From NCBI RefSeq assembly GCF_001636695.1, contig NZ_LGEL01000020.1:1-64000 (forward strand): DNA of 64,000 bases. Reading direction: 5' to 3'. Shown here piece by piece: positions 24,525 through 34,409 of this stretch. Origin of the DNA: Pedobacter panaciterrae (GTDB lineage: Bacteria; Bacteroidota; Bacteroidia; Sphingobacteriales; Sphingobacteriaceae). The notes under the pieces are model-generated. The model did not search any database. It saw only the letters and a list, made by a program, of their open reading frames with translations, and was not told the origin of the DNA. The first letter of the stretch is position 1, and every line of letters begins with the position of its first letter. The position numbers and the translations under genes are program-made.

Positions 24525-26434
24525 TTTATCTGGCCATTAGCCGCATCCGGCGTATGTTTCAGATAGATACGATACAATTCAAAAAAGGTTGGGGCATCCA
24601 GTAATTCAACTTTTGGATCTGTTTTTTTTAACTCATCAACCACCTTCACATACCAGCCAGGGTCTTTTAAAATATTGCGGAACCAATGAAATGGTACCGG
24701 ACGTTTCTCTACCCTATCAAGAATGTGCTTTGCAGCCACCGCCGGATCATCTTCATTAACATCATCATCGGCACGTAAAACAGGCATATTTCCATGTAAA
24801 GAAGTTAAAGGTACTTTTTGAGGAACTACTCCATTAGGACTAAATTTAGCATAAGCATCCAGGCCTTTTTGGTTAAGCCCTGGTGCCTGACCATCGATAA
24901 TAAATCCGGTAATACTTAAACCCCATTTATCGTAATAAGGTTTATTATGCCCAACCCATGCCTCCAGACCATCTGGTAATGCAGAAATTGGTCTGGGCTC
25001 TTGCAGCATTCCAGGCATTAAATACCCGGCTCCGTTATCAGCGGCAGCAAAATAGTCATTCTTTGTTGCCGACTCCCTTCTGTATTCCATTGCCATTGGT
25101 ACACGTTCTTGTAAAACCGGACTAATGCACCACATCAATGGAACCTTTCCACGTTCCTGGCTATCCCACAAGGTAGGTGTGGTTTGAGATACCCATGAAG
25201 ACGCATCGTAATCACCAACATAGAAAACAAAGAAATTACGCCCTTTAAAATCAACTTTCCCATCCTCTGTTAAATATCCCCTTTTCTTTAGGTCGGCCTC
25301 AGTAACCCATTTTTGCTCATATTTCTTTTTAAGAGGATAATGTTGCCAGAAAGATGCATTTGCCAATGCACCAAAGCCAATTGCATCGGCATCTTTAAAC
25401 GCATTATATGCACTGATAACGGCAGAATACTCCCATTCAGTCGGCACATCTTCATGACTCCCTCCTGCATGCTTAGTGTATTTAAAAGCCCAGGGAGGGA
25501 AACCACCAAGGTAGGCATAATCCTTCCCCTTATTGTATTGATAAGCAGTAAGCAATAGCTCTTTAAGTGTTTTAAGATCTGTTCCCATTTTCTGACCAGA
25601 GTCGTCAGTTGCAGGCTCATCACCCCATGGGCTAAGATCAAAGAAAAACCCTTTCTTGCTCACAAAAAAATCATGATTGGTAAGCGTATGATGGTTCGGA
25701 CCAGCAGCGCGTGGGTTCTTCATCCACTGTTGATCCACATAATATGCACCATATTTTGTATTGGTTTTACCTGTCTTCGTATATTTCTCCAAAAACCATA
25801 AATAAGCGTCATTTTTTGCTGATCCGGTCGACACGCGTTTAGTTCCTGGAATATTACCCATACCTGTAAATAATGAAGATCCATTTTTATTTATCAGCCA
25901 TACCTTAACAGGTAATTTAGGGCCTTGTAATACAAGGCGTGTATATAAGCTATTTTTACCAGCGTCATAACGGACAGCAATTACATCTTCCTGACCGGCA
26001 ACTGAAGAGGCTACATTACTGGTCGCGGCTACACGGGGATCATAAACAACGACCCCCTTAATATCTGATCTATATGCTTTAATTAAACTAACAATATCTT
26101 TATAAACAACAGTATCTCTATTACTCAACCACTTTTCTTTCTGTCGATATTTATTCCACCAGTACCTATCAATGTCTATTGATCCATTTTTAATCATGTA
26201 AATGTATAGCCTTGGCAATCTTCTGTTTACAATTCCTTGCAGAGTAGAAACCGTATGCACATCATCCCATGCAGTTTTCACATCCTCTTCATTATTCAGA
26301 TCTTTTGTTAAAGTGTATTCCAAATCAAAAATACCTATAGCATCCTTTCCCAATGATTGGGACTTAGCTCCATTTGAAAACAAACCCAGACCAGCTACAA
26401 GTAGCAAGCCACTTATTAATTTAAAAGTTGTCAT
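24521..26434 (-). CDS. Exported GxGYxYP-domain protein (putative glycan-active)
   Basis: 637-residue secreted protein of the GxGYxYP family, proposed in the Pfam description to be a glycoside hydrolase but not biochemically proven as far as I know. A signal peptide covers residues 1 to about 25 (FKLISGLLLVAGLGLF). The family motif appears as DNGAGYLMPGML in the second half, followed by GLEAWVGHNKPYYDKWGLSI. I chose 26434 as start because it gives a clean signal peptide; the ATG at 26485 adds a hydrophilic stretch. It sits convergent to the AraC regulator and near GH5 and PhyH genes, suggesting one glycan-breakdown region. Confidence 0.75.
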   Translation of the reverse strand: MTTFKLISGLLLVAGLGLFSNGAKSQSLGKDAIGIFDLEYTLTKDLNNEEDVKTAWDDVHTVSTLQGIVNRRLPRLYIYMIKNGSIDIDRYWWNKYRQKEKWLSNRDTVVYKDIVSLIKAYRSDIKGVVVYDPRVAATSNVASSVAGQEDVIAVRYDAGKNSLYTRLVLQGPKLPVKVWLINKNGSSLFTGMGNIPGTKRVSTGSAKNDAYLWFLEKYTKTGKTNTKYGAYYVDQQWMKNPRAAGPNHHTLTNHDFFVSKKGFFFDLSPWGDEPATDDSGQKMGTDLKTLKELLLTAYQYNKGKDYAYLGGFPPWAFKYTKHAGGSHEDVPTEWEYSAVISAYNAFKDADAIGFGALANASFWQHYPLKKKYEQKWVTEADLKKRGYLTEDGKVDFKGRNFFVFYVGDYDASSWVSQTTPTLWDSQERGKVPLMWCISPVLQERVPMAMEYRRESATKNDYFAAADNGAGYLMPGMLQEPRPISALPDGLEAWVGHNKPYYDKWGLSITGFIIDGQAPGLNQKGLDAYAKFSPNGVVPQKVPLTSLHGNMPVLRADDDVNEDDPAVAAKHILDRVEKRPVPFHWFRNILKDPGWYVKVVDELKKTDPKVELLDAPTFFELYRIYLKHTPDAANGQIN

Positions 26435-26502
26435 TTGTGGTGTGTTAATCAGTGAAGATAAAAAAACTGAAGATAAATTACCCACAGAAAATAATGTAAC
26501 AA

Positions 26503-26552
26503 CAAAAGGGTTGATTAAAAAGACAGTATTATCTTTTTAATCAACCCTTTTG
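26503..26552 (-). terminator. Strong 21-bp terminator closing the FAS1/TonB operon
   Basis: Perfect 21-bp inverted repeat, arms 26503-26523 and 26532-26552, 8-base loop, with A-rich and T-rich flanks. It lies 28 bp after the stop of the IPT/NHL gene and before the GxGYxYP gene on the same strand. It is one of the two longest perfect stems in the window. Confidence 0.85.
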
Positions 26553-26580
26553 AAGAGTTTAGAGTATTAACTATTCCTTC

Positions 26581-28749
26581 CTATTTCAGGAATACCTTTC
26601 TTACCGCTTTATTTTCTGCATCTAAAATGTAAATGTTTCCGTCTTTATCAACAGCCATATCATCCATTGTACCAATTTTTGCATTTACAAATGATCCATC
26701 TACAAAACCGTAGCTTAGTTTGAATAAAGTGGAAACTTTTTTGGTGGCAATATCAATCTCTCTAAGGGCATAATTGAACCTATCACCGGCAATTAACTTA
26801 CCAGGACCATACAAGGCCAATCCACCAGCAATACTATTGAATCTTACAGACACCCCTGTTCCGTCCTGATATCCTCCCTCAGAATTACCTACAAAATAAC
26901 CTTCATTTCCACCTCCGGCAGCGATACGTGAAACCGCATTATTGCTACTTGACCCAGAATCTACGTAATAAAGATTTCCATCTGCATCTACTACAGCCTT
27001 AGACATTGGCCATGATGGACCATTTACTTTAGTATAACCACCAGCTGTATTGATCTTGTTCATTCCCGCATAAGCAGCCACAACGTTCACATAAAGATTT
27101 CCTGCATTGTCAAATGTCATTAAACCTGGTGCGAAACCGGAAGCATACACGGTATTTTGTCCTGATGGTGTGATTTTTCTAATGTGGTTGCGACCTATAT
27201 CTGACACAAAAATATTATCCTGTTTATCGATCACAATTCCATACGGCGTATCAAAGACAATATCACTACCATTGGCTTGTAAAACACTCACTGTACCAGT
27301 TGGTGTGATCTTTTTCACCAGATGGTTCATTCTGTCAGCTACGTAGATATTCCCATTATTGTCTATCGCTATCCCTGACATAAAACGTCCAAATGTATCA
27401 CTGTTCGGGCCACCGGCTAATGTGGACATTCCAGCTCTTCTAAAGCCCTGTGGCGCCAATGCTTCCTGACCGTCAACTATTACTTTCAAATCACCAGTAC
27501 TTAATCCTGCCGGAGCATCTAACACCAGGGTATTTTCACTAGCGGATTTCACGATTGTCTGTAGCCCATTAAAGTATACCTTGTTGTTTACAGCATTGGC
27601 GCTAAAGCCAGAGCCTTTAATCGTTACAGTTGTTCCTGCAATTCCGTTATCCGGGCTTACCGAAACAATACCAAGCATCTGGTCTTTAAATTGAGGCCCA
27701 TTTGCAACCTGATCATTCACTACCACTTTTACTATTCCTGTTCCTGTACCGCCTGGCACCAACAGCTTAATCTCGGCTCCGCTGGCAGATTGAACAGGAA
27801 TCTCCACTCCGTTAATGAATACTTTATTTTCGTCAAGTACCGCACTGAACTGAACACCGGAAATTGTCATTTCAGCTCCTTTCGGACCGCTTAATGGTGT
27901 TACGATTTGAATAGTTGGCGGCGCTACTACGGTAAATACTGGGCCTGCAATTTTTTGTCCGTTGATATTTACAGAAAGTGGTCCTGTATTTACACCCTCA
28001 GGTGCAAGTACAACCAGTTTCTCTTTTGTCGCTTCCAGAACAGTAGCGCTGGTTCCGTTAAAATCGATCAGATTGCCTTCGGTCAGTTCTTCAAAGCCAA
28101 CACCATTGATCGTTACTTTTGTGTTTTTACCACCGCTTAAAGGTTTAATACTGCTAATGGCCTGATAAGTGAAATTCTGACCTTTGGCTTCTTTACCATC
28201 AACCTTCACAATGATCGGCCCAAAACCAGCATCATCAGGCACTTCAGCAACAATAATTTCGTCGGATACGCTGACTACCAATGCCTGTTTTCCATTGATA
28301 AAAACCGTTGCCGGTCCAATGGTGCTGCTGAAACCAGCCCCGGTAATCCGGATTTGAGAGCCTGCAGGCCCATTGGCAGGGAATAGCGTTTTTACACTTA
28401 GATCCTGATAGATATATTGTCCCAGATCAAAATTACGGGATTCATACTTTATGGCCAAAGCACCCGTCATACCACCTTCTGGCATGCGAACTACTATTGT
28501 ATTTTCAGTGGCACTGATCACTTCTGCGGCTTTTCCGGAAATGGTTGCCGAATATTTACTAAGTTCGGTTCCAAAACCCTCGCCAACAATAGAAACCAGG
28601 GTTCCGGCATTCCCACTATTCGGGTAATAACTGTCTATTTTGAAAGGCACCACAGATACATCTACCTTATCCTTTTTACAAGCACCAATAAACAGCAGGA
28701 AGCACAGCATTATGCCAATACTAAAATTCCATTTGTGTTGAATATTCAT
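26581..28749 (-). CDS. IPT/TIG-repeat and NHL-propeller surface lipoprotein
   Basis: 722-residue lipoprotein with lipobox FIGACKKD. Residues about 35-440 hold roughly five IPT/TIG immunoglobulin-like repeats, each opening like YPNSGNAGTLVSIVGEGF or PLSGPKGAEMTISGVQF. Residues about 445-720 form an NHL-type beta-propeller (IAIDNNGNIYVADRMNHLVKKI; GIVIDKQDNIFVSDIGRNHI). Such proteins usually bind glycans or partner proteins at the outer surface. It is the last gene of the large operon, 31 bp after the Oar-like receptor, suggesting it works with it. Confidence 0.85.
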   Translation of the reverse strand: MNIQHKWNFSIGIMLCFLLFIGACKKDKVDVSVVPFKIDSYYPNSGNAGTLVSIVGEGFGTELSKYSATISGKAAEVISATENTIVVRMPEGGMTGALAIKYESRNFDLGQYIYQDLSVKTLFPANGPAGSQIRITGAGFSSTIGPATVFINGKQALVVSVSDEIIVAEVPDDAGFGPIIVKVDGKEAKGQNFTYQAISSIKPLSGGKNTKVTINGVGFEELTEGNLIDFNGTSATVLEATKEKLVVLAPEGVNTGPLSVNINGQKIAGPVFTVVAPPTIQIVTPLSGPKGAEMTISGVQFSAVLDENKVFINGVEIPVQSASGAEIKLLVPGGTGTGIVKVVVNDQVANGPQFKDQMLGIVSVSPDNGIAGTTVTIKGSGFSANAVNNKVYFNGLQTIVKSASENTLVLDAPAGLSTGDLKVIVDGQEALAPQGFRRAGMSTLAGGPNSDTFGRFMSGIAIDNNGNIYVADRMNHLVKKITPTGTVSVLQANGSDIVFDTPYGIVIDKQDNIFVSDIGRNHIRKITPSGQNTVYASGFAPGLMTFDNAGNLYVNVVAAYAGMNKINTAGGYTKVNGPSWPMSKAVVDADGNLYYVDSGSSSNNAVSRIAAGGGNEGYFVGNSEGGYQDGTGVSVRFNSIAGGLALYGPGKLIAGDRFNYALREIDIATKKVSTLFKLSYGFVDGSFVNAKIGTMDDMAVDKDGNIYILDAENKAVRKVFLK

Positions 28750-28780
28750 CTTTTTATGACTTAATTTCTAAACTAATAAA

Positions 28781-31700
28781 CTAAAAGGTATACCTCAATC
28801 CCAGCTGCATTTGCGCTCTCGATCCAAAATAATCGATACTATAGGGCTGACCAGGATTATTAAAAGTAAACACAGGATAATTACCCGTATTTTGCTGTGG
28901 TGGGAACAACGAAGGTGTTAAGCCTACGCTACTGGTGGAATTAAACGTATTTGGTGAGAAATACTGAACCCCCCATGTCTTACTGATCAGGTTGGTCACA
29001 TTCATTACATCCACCGTAAAGCTTAAAGATTTAGACTTATTGGCGTTTACAAATAAGTCATGGGAAAGGTGTAGATCAGCCTGGACATTCCATGGCGTTC
29101 TTCCTTTATTACGCTCCGTGTACCTTCCTCTTCTGCTGGTAAGGTATTCATTTCCATCAATAAATTGATTAAATGCTGCTGCTTGCTGCGCTGCAGTTGC
29201 CGTTGGAATATCCTTGAAATAGCGAATGGCTTCCTCATGCAATGGGATGTAAGTTAAACTCACCTGCTGTGGCAAGCCCTGGATATTTCCGTTTACAATT
29301 CCATAAGTAAAAGGACTGCCCGATTGTGCGCTAAAGAACAAACTGATATTCGTTTTACCCGCTCTGCTCCATTCGTAGTTATAGCTAATGGTAGATACAA
29401 TGCGGTGGCGAATGTCAAAATTACTTGGGCTTAATGTTGGGTTGTTCGGAATCAAAGCCTGGTTCAACTGCCAGTTACTTTCCATAGAGTTACGCACCCC
29501 ATTACTTAAATCTTTTGATTGTCCGTAGGTATAAGAAGTACTCACATTTAAAGCGTTCATAAATGTTCTGGCAATGGTACCCGTCAGACTGTAACGATAG
29601 CCTTCTTTGGTATTGCTCAGCAAGTAAATATTTGAGAAACGCGGATCCACTGCGCCACCATAAACCGGCTGCTGCTTTTCTTTGTCGTAGCCATAATAAA
29701 GGGGATTATCTTTGGTATTCAACTGCTGAAACAACACATCTTTTAAGTTTTTAGTGTACATTCCTTCTACGGTAAAACGCCAGTTATTTTCAGTTTCGTA
29801 ATCGATCCCTAAACTTCCGCGCAATACCTGCGGCATTTCAAAACCGTTATCTACCAGGTCAACTTGTGTACGACCGCTATTTGGGTTATTGATCACCGTT
29901 CCATTTTGTTCAATAAATCCGCCAATACCATTCGGACTTGGTTTAATCGGATCTGTGCCTGGTAAGAAAGGCTGTTGATCAGCTCTCTGATCAATTGCAC
30001 CAAAAGTATTTCCGGTGTTGTAATAAGCATAAGCTAACCATGCAAAAGGAATCCGGCCGGTAAACATCCCTACTCCTCCACGGAAAATCAACTTCTGATC
30101 ACCTAAGGCATCGTATCTGAAACCTAAACGCGGCGACAATTGTACCTTATTTAAAAATTTATTATTGATGCGGTTTAATGGCGTATACGTGTAAGTATCT
30201 CCAAAATTTGGATCTGCGAGAATGTCGCGGACTTTATTACTTAAAGTCGGCATGGTTGGCAAATTCACAAAATCTGCCCGTAATCCTGGTGTAACGCGTA
30301 ATTTATCACTGATCCTGATTTCATCCTGCACATATAAACTGTACATGTTTACGTTAAAATCTGCTGCAGGATTAGCCAACAGGTAATCTCTGCTGTTATT
30401 AAAATAATTGTAACTACCCCTTACACGGTAAGGATTGTTGTTCGTAAAATCTTCAATGCTTTGATAATCCACACGACCATTCCAGGAGTTTACGAAACCA
30501 TATTGGATGCTGTACAACTCATTATGTGTTCCGATTAAGAACTTATGACGTCCTTTTGTCCAGTTTAAGTTTGCAGTAAACTCCCAGGTTTTCTGTTTCA
30601 TATTGAAGATACTCGCTTCGCGATCTGTACCTAAATAAATGGTAGTTCCTGGTGTACGTCCCATAATCTGTACCTGTGGCAATGTAGGATCACTTAAAGG
30701 ATCCCTGTTGTCGTTTACATGGGTAAAGCCGACTAGTAAATTACCAGACAACTCATTATTGAAGCGGCTTTTCAGTTCGGCAACAGTACTCGTCTGGTTA
30801 TTTTCCTGTAGAAAAGCCATGCTGCTGAAACGGAAATCCTGCTGATCGCGGTCCATGTGTGTGGCCTTACTGAAAATCGTGTTGTTTCTGATCGCCAGCT
30901 GGTGTTTATCATTGATGTTCCAGTCTAAACGGTTAAAGAACTTCTGTGATTTGCTCCAGTTGGTGTATACATCAGCAGTACCTGCATCAAAGATACTTCC
31001 ATACCTGGTTTTCACCGTATTGGAAATAGATTGCGCATCTGCGACACTGAAAATAGGATCGGTTTCCGCAGTACCTACCGATAATTGTGTAGGGTCCTGA
31101 CGACGAGTGATTTCCTCGTTGCTAAAAAAGAAAAGTTTGTTTTTAATAATCGGGAAACCGATGCGAAAGCCGGTCTGATAATCATAAAAATCAGAATTCA
31201 TTTTACCCAAACCACCTATGCGATCCCGACTGGTTAATGTGGCGTTTCTTCCTAATCCATAAACAGAACCCGTTACCGTATTGGTACCACTACGTGTTAC
31301 GGCATTGACCGATCCACCGGTAAAGTTTCCGATCTTCACATCAAAAGGTGCCAGATAAACCTGCATGTCTTCTATTGCGTCTAATGAAACCGGATTTGTT
31401 CTCGTACTGCTGCCGTTCATACCTGAAGTTCCGGTTTGCCCACCTTGGGAAGGACTAAAACCAATGGCATCATTATTTACGGCACCATCGATGGTTACGT
31501 TATTGTACCTGAAGTTTGTACCACCGAAACTATTGTCGCGGCTACCCTGAGGGGTTAAACGGGTAATATCAGTAATGCTTCTGTTGATCGTTGGCATATT
31601 TTTCACCTGCTCCGCACTTATATTTTTACCGGTTCCGTAGTTGTCTGCTTTTTGCCGCACGGTTTTCCTTGCAGACACTTCTACTCCTTTCAGTTCCTGT

Positions 31701-32038
31701 GCATTTTCTTCCAGAACAAAATTGAGCTGCTGACTGCCGCCGAGTCTGATTGCAATGTCATTGTGCACTGCATTTTGCATCCCCATCATGGAAACAGTTA
31801 CAAGGTAAGGTGCCCCAATGCGGAGATTGTTTAGGAAATAACGGCCATCTTTATCCGCCGACATGGCGTAACGTGTACCCGATGGCGTGTGAATAGCCAC
31901 AACTGTAGCACCGGGTACTGCTAAACCTTTGGCATCTTTAACCTGTCCTGTTAACGAGCCGCTTGTTTCTTGCGCTATGCTGTAAAACGACACCAACATC
32001 AGGGCGCAAAGCATAACGACTGAATATATTTTCTTCAT
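28781..32038 (-). CDS. Oar-like TonB-dependent outer-membrane receptor
   Basis: 1085-residue receptor with a signal peptide (1-22), a carboxypeptidase-D-regulatory-like Ig domain (about 25-110, SGSLTGQVKDAKGLAVPGATV), a plug domain (about 125-250, ITRLTPQGSRDNSFGGTNF, with AIEDMQVYLAPFDVKIGNFTG), then a long beta-barrel ending in the C-terminal aromatic LGLRYTF. There is no N-terminal STN signalling domain, unlike the operon's other receptor. Oar-type proteins carry large substrates or proteins across the outer membrane. No SusD partner adjoins it; FAS1 and IPT/NHL proteins flank it instead. Confidence 0.9.
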   Translation of the reverse strand: MKKIYSVVMLCALMLVSFYSIAQETSGSLTGQVKDAKGLAVPGATVVAIHTPSGTRYAMSADKDGRYFLNNLRIGAPYLVTVSMMGMQNAVHNDIAIRLGGSQQLNFVLEENAQELKGVEVSARKTVRQKADNYGTGKNISAEQVKNMPTINRSITDITRLTPQGSRDNSFGGTNFRYNNVTIDGAVNNDAIGFSPSQGGQTGTSGMNGSSTRTNPVSLDAIEDMQVYLAPFDVKIGNFTGGSVNAVTRSGTNTVTGSVYGLGRNATLTSRDRIGGLGKMNSDFYDYQTGFRIGFPIIKNKLFFFSNEEITRRQDPTQLSVGTAETDPIFSVADAQSISNTVKTRYGSIFDAGTADVYTNWSKSQKFFNRLDWNINDKHQLAIRNNTIFSKATHMDRDQQDFRFSSMAFLQENNQTSTVAELKSRFNNELSGNLLVGFTHVNDNRDPLSDPTLPQVQIMGRTPGTTIYLGTDREASIFNMKQKTWEFTANLNWTKGRHKFLIGTHNELYSIQYGFVNSWNGRVDYQSIEDFTNNNPYRVRGSYNYFNNSRDYLLANPAADFNVNMYSLYVQDEIRISDKLRVTPGLRADFVNLPTMPTLSNKVRDILADPNFGDTYTYTPLNRINNKFLNKVQLSPRLGFRYDALGDQKLIFRGGVGMFTGRIPFAWLAYAYYNTGNTFGAIDQRADQQPFLPGTDPIKPSPNGIGGFIEQNGTVINNPNSGRTQVDLVDNGFEMPQVLRGSLGIDYETENNWRFTVEGMYTKNLKDVLFQQLNTKDNPLYYGYDKEKQQPVYGGAVDPRFSNIYLLSNTKEGYRYSLTGTIARTFMNALNVSTSYTYGQSKDLSNGVRNSMESNWQLNQALIPNNPTLSPSNFDIRHRIVSTISYNYEWSRAGKTNISLFFSAQSGSPFTYGIVNGNIQGLPQQVSLTYIPLHEEAIRYFKDIPTATAAQQAAAFNQFIDGNEYLTSRRGRYTERNKGRTPWNVQADLHLSHDLFVNANKSKSLSFTVDVMNVTNLISKTWGVQYFSPNTFNSTSSVGLTPSLFPPQQNTGNYPVFTFNNPGQPYSIDYFGSRAQMQLGLRYTF

Positions 32039-32067
32039 TTTTTAAGTTTAATTATTTTACGAAGCCT

Positions 32068-33066
32068 TTATTGGGTGATTCGCAAAGCGCCATCAATAAT
32101 ATGTAATACCCCATTTCCAGAAAGGACATCTTGTTTAACCACTTTGATCTGAGTTGTATTCCCGATTCCTTTGAGTGTAATTCCTTTAAAACTACCTGTC
32201 GCAGTTTCATCTGGCACAAGGGTCATCGTTACAGAATTACCATCCAGCATGGCTTGCAGACTCATTTTAGAAGGCCCGGTACTTAAAACATAATCGTAGA
32301 TAAAACGCCTGTCTTTCACAATATGGTAGTTCACAAAACGATTCAAAACAGCCGGATCGGTATTGTTGATCTGTTCGATACTGCCATAGCCTATCGCCTG
32401 CATTGCGGTATTATTAGGGGCAAAAATGGTGTAAGGACCTGCTTCATTAATGGTTACCAGCACACCAGAAGTTCTTAAAGCCTGGGTAAAAAGCGTGGTA
32501 CTGGCTTCTGCGGCAATTGCATCGCCCAATAGATCATGCAGATATGGTGTCAGCACACGGTTTACCACCTGGATCAATCCATTGGAAGCCGGGATATTTT
32601 TCGAAATTACTCTGGAACCATTCAGGGTCAGGACAGTATCCTCCCCTTTGATCCAGTGTGTAGCATATAGCTTACCTCCACGGGAACGCAGCTCCTGATT
32701 AAACAGAAAAGGGAGCTTGTTCAGTTCATATTTTCCATCCAGGGTATGGTAGTTTGCAATCTGCGAAATGATGGTTGGATTGGCCGTCATCACACCTACC
32801 GCTCCTGCATATCCTGCAGCGCTAAATGCCGCATCTGAAGGTACCAGCGCCGTATAAGGGCCTGCACCTTGTTGTAAGGTCTTGTCTAATCCACTCCGCT
32901 TTAAAGCCGCACTAAATGCCGAAAGGTTAAAGTTATCGGCAATCACAAGGTTGATCTTATTGTTATCGTATTCGCCATTTTCCTGGTCATCCTTACGGCA
33001 TGATGTGCCCAATACGGTCATCAGCATTAAAGAAAACAGGGTGTTCTTTTTATATAAATTTGCCAT
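32068..33066 (-). CDS. Fasciclin (FAS1) domain lipoprotein
   Basis: 332-residue lipoprotein (VLGTSCRKDD) with two FAS1 domains, about 45-175 and 178-330. Each has the FAS1 pattern: AGPYTALVPSDAAF / GPYTIFAPNNTAM near the start and NGLIQVVNRVL / NGVLHIIDGAL at the end. FAS1 domains mediate adhesion or ligand binding. It is the third of three tandem, diverged FAS1 genes, 2 bp from its neighbour. Confidence 0.9.
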   Translation of the reverse strand: MANLYKKNTLFSLMLMTVLGTSCRKDDQENGEYDNNKINLVIADNFNLSAFSAALKRSGLDKTLQQGAGPYTALVPSDAAFSAAGYAGAVGVMTANPTIISQIANYHTLDGKYELNKLPFLFNQELRSRGGKLYATHWIKGEDTVLTLNGSRVISKNIPASNGLIQVVNRVLTPYLHDLLGDAIAAEASTTLFTQALRTSGVLVTINEAGPYTIFAPNNTAMQAIGYGSIEQINNTDPAVLNRFVNYHIVKDRRFIYDYVLSTGPSKMSLQAMLDGNSVTMTLVPDETATGSFKGITLKGIGNTTQIKVVKQDVLSGNGVLHIIDGALRITQ

Positions 33067-33068
33067 GT

Positions 33069-34403
33069 TTAGTTTAGTTTAAATCCTTTAGGAAAAATCA
33101 AGCGATCAACCACATGGATAGGTCCGTTTAAGGTATTGATATCCGTTTCTGTCACCGTCGCTGCCGGATATGAAGAACCTTTTGCCTTCATCTGGATACT
33201 GTTATTTACTGATGAGAATTCAATTGGCATTTTATAGGCAAATTCTGCAGGTGCGTTTCCACCCACATTCACCATATAATCGTTCAATCCGGCATTGAGC
33301 ACATTGCCATAAAACACTGTAGTATTGGCATTAGCCCTATCGCCACCAGCCGTTAGCGGCTGGTACATCCTTCCCCAATCGCGGTGAAAGTTGTACACGG
33401 TATCCATTGGAAAGCCGCCTACTCCGGTAAACAAGTTCTCATCAAAGTGAATCGTGCTGGCACTTCGCTCATTAAATTTCATCACATCTGCCAGGGTTTG
33501 AAATCCTGCTTTATAAAATGCCTCATCTGTTGGTGCAAAGAGTGTAGATATCGTGATATTTGGCCCTATGTACCCTGGATAAATTGGTTCATTGATGCCC
33601 CATCCAACATGATACATTTTTCGGTTGGCGATATAAGGCAGCACTTCTTCCGGCTCAGGTCTATAACCGAAAAGCGGCTCCATATCATTGATCATAGCTT
33701 CTATATAACTTTCATCTGCCAGGCGCTGAGATTCCAGAAACATGGTAAATCTACCATCTGCTCTTAAAGCCTCTAAAATGGTTTTGGTGGGCTTTTCTAT
33801 GGCCTTTTCCAGGATATACATTCCACCGTTTACTGCGGGTAAATAGTTCAGTTTACCTAAGTTTTTGCCATTGATCAGTAAGGATTCTCCTTTTATACCT
33901 ACATAGTTTTTATAGTAATAGAGGTCATACCGATTTACTCCTTCCCCTGTGTTTTCAAAATAAGGAACATAAAGCCCTGGTTGCTGCAGCAAGGTCTTTA
34001 CCACAAAATTATCGCTTCGCTGTTTCAATTCTGTCTGCGTAACCGGTCCTAAAGTTGTATAAAACATCATTAAGCTATCCAGTTCTGCTACGGGCATCTG
34101 ATCGATTACAGCGGCGGTTAAACCCGCAGCCTGCATCGCCGCATCATTCGGAGCGAAAACCGTATACACCAATTTACTGCTCTTGGCTTTCAGGATGGTT
34201 TTGATATTACTTTTTTGCCAGGCGCTGTAGTATAATTTTGCCGGAGATGCGGCCAATAATTCTTCTACAGTTTGTGTGGCTTCAGGTTGAAAAGGAACCT
34301 GGCTTCCTTCCGGGTCAGGCAGAAATTCGCTTTTGGTACAAGCGGCTAACAGCAGCAGACCTGAGCATAAAATGACTGACCTTAAATTTCTTATATTCAT
34401 CAT
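33069..34403 (-). CDS. Fasciclin (FAS1) domain lipoprotein
   Basis: 444-residue lipoprotein (LLLLAACTKSE) with two FAS1-like domains: one at about 45-195 (TVFAPNDAAMQAAG; GGMYILEKAI) and a larger one at about 205-440 (STLFAPTDEAFYKAGF; NGPIHVVDRLI). The second domain has long insertions, making this the longest of the three paralogues. Only 6 bp separate it from the preceding FAS1 gene, so all three are cotranscribed. Confidence 0.88.
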   Translation of the reverse strand: MMNIRNLRSVILCSGLLLLAACTKSEFLPDPEGSQVPFQPEATQTVEELLAASPAKLYYSAWQKSNIKTILKAKSSKLVYTVFAPNDAAMQAAGLTAAVIDQMPVAELDSLMMFYTTLGPVTQTELKQRSDNFVVKTLLQQPGLYVPYFENTGEGVNRYDLYYYKNYVGIKGESLLINGKNLGKLNYLPAVNGGMYILEKAIEKPTKTILEALRADGRFTMFLESQRLADESYIEAMINDMEPLFGYRPEPEEVLPYIANRKMYHVGWGINEPIYPGYIGPNITISTLFAPTDEAFYKAGFQTLADVMKFNERSASTIHFDENLFTGVGGFPMDTVYNFHRDWGRMYQPLTAGGDRANANTTVFYGNVLNAGLNDYMVNVGGNAPAEFAYKMPIEFSSVNNSIQMKAKGSSYPAATVTETDINTLNGPIHVVDRLIFPKGFKLN

Positions 34404-34409
34404 GATATC

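Noticed and set aside
25288-25641. 117-codon minus-strand frame inside the GxGYxYP gene
   Set aside because: It is a frame-shifted shadow of a well-supported protein, with no family motif.
33384-33767. 127-codon plus-strand frame antisense to a FAS1 gene
   Set aside because: His/Cys/Trp-rich composition typical of antisense frames; the FAS1 frame on the other strand is clear.
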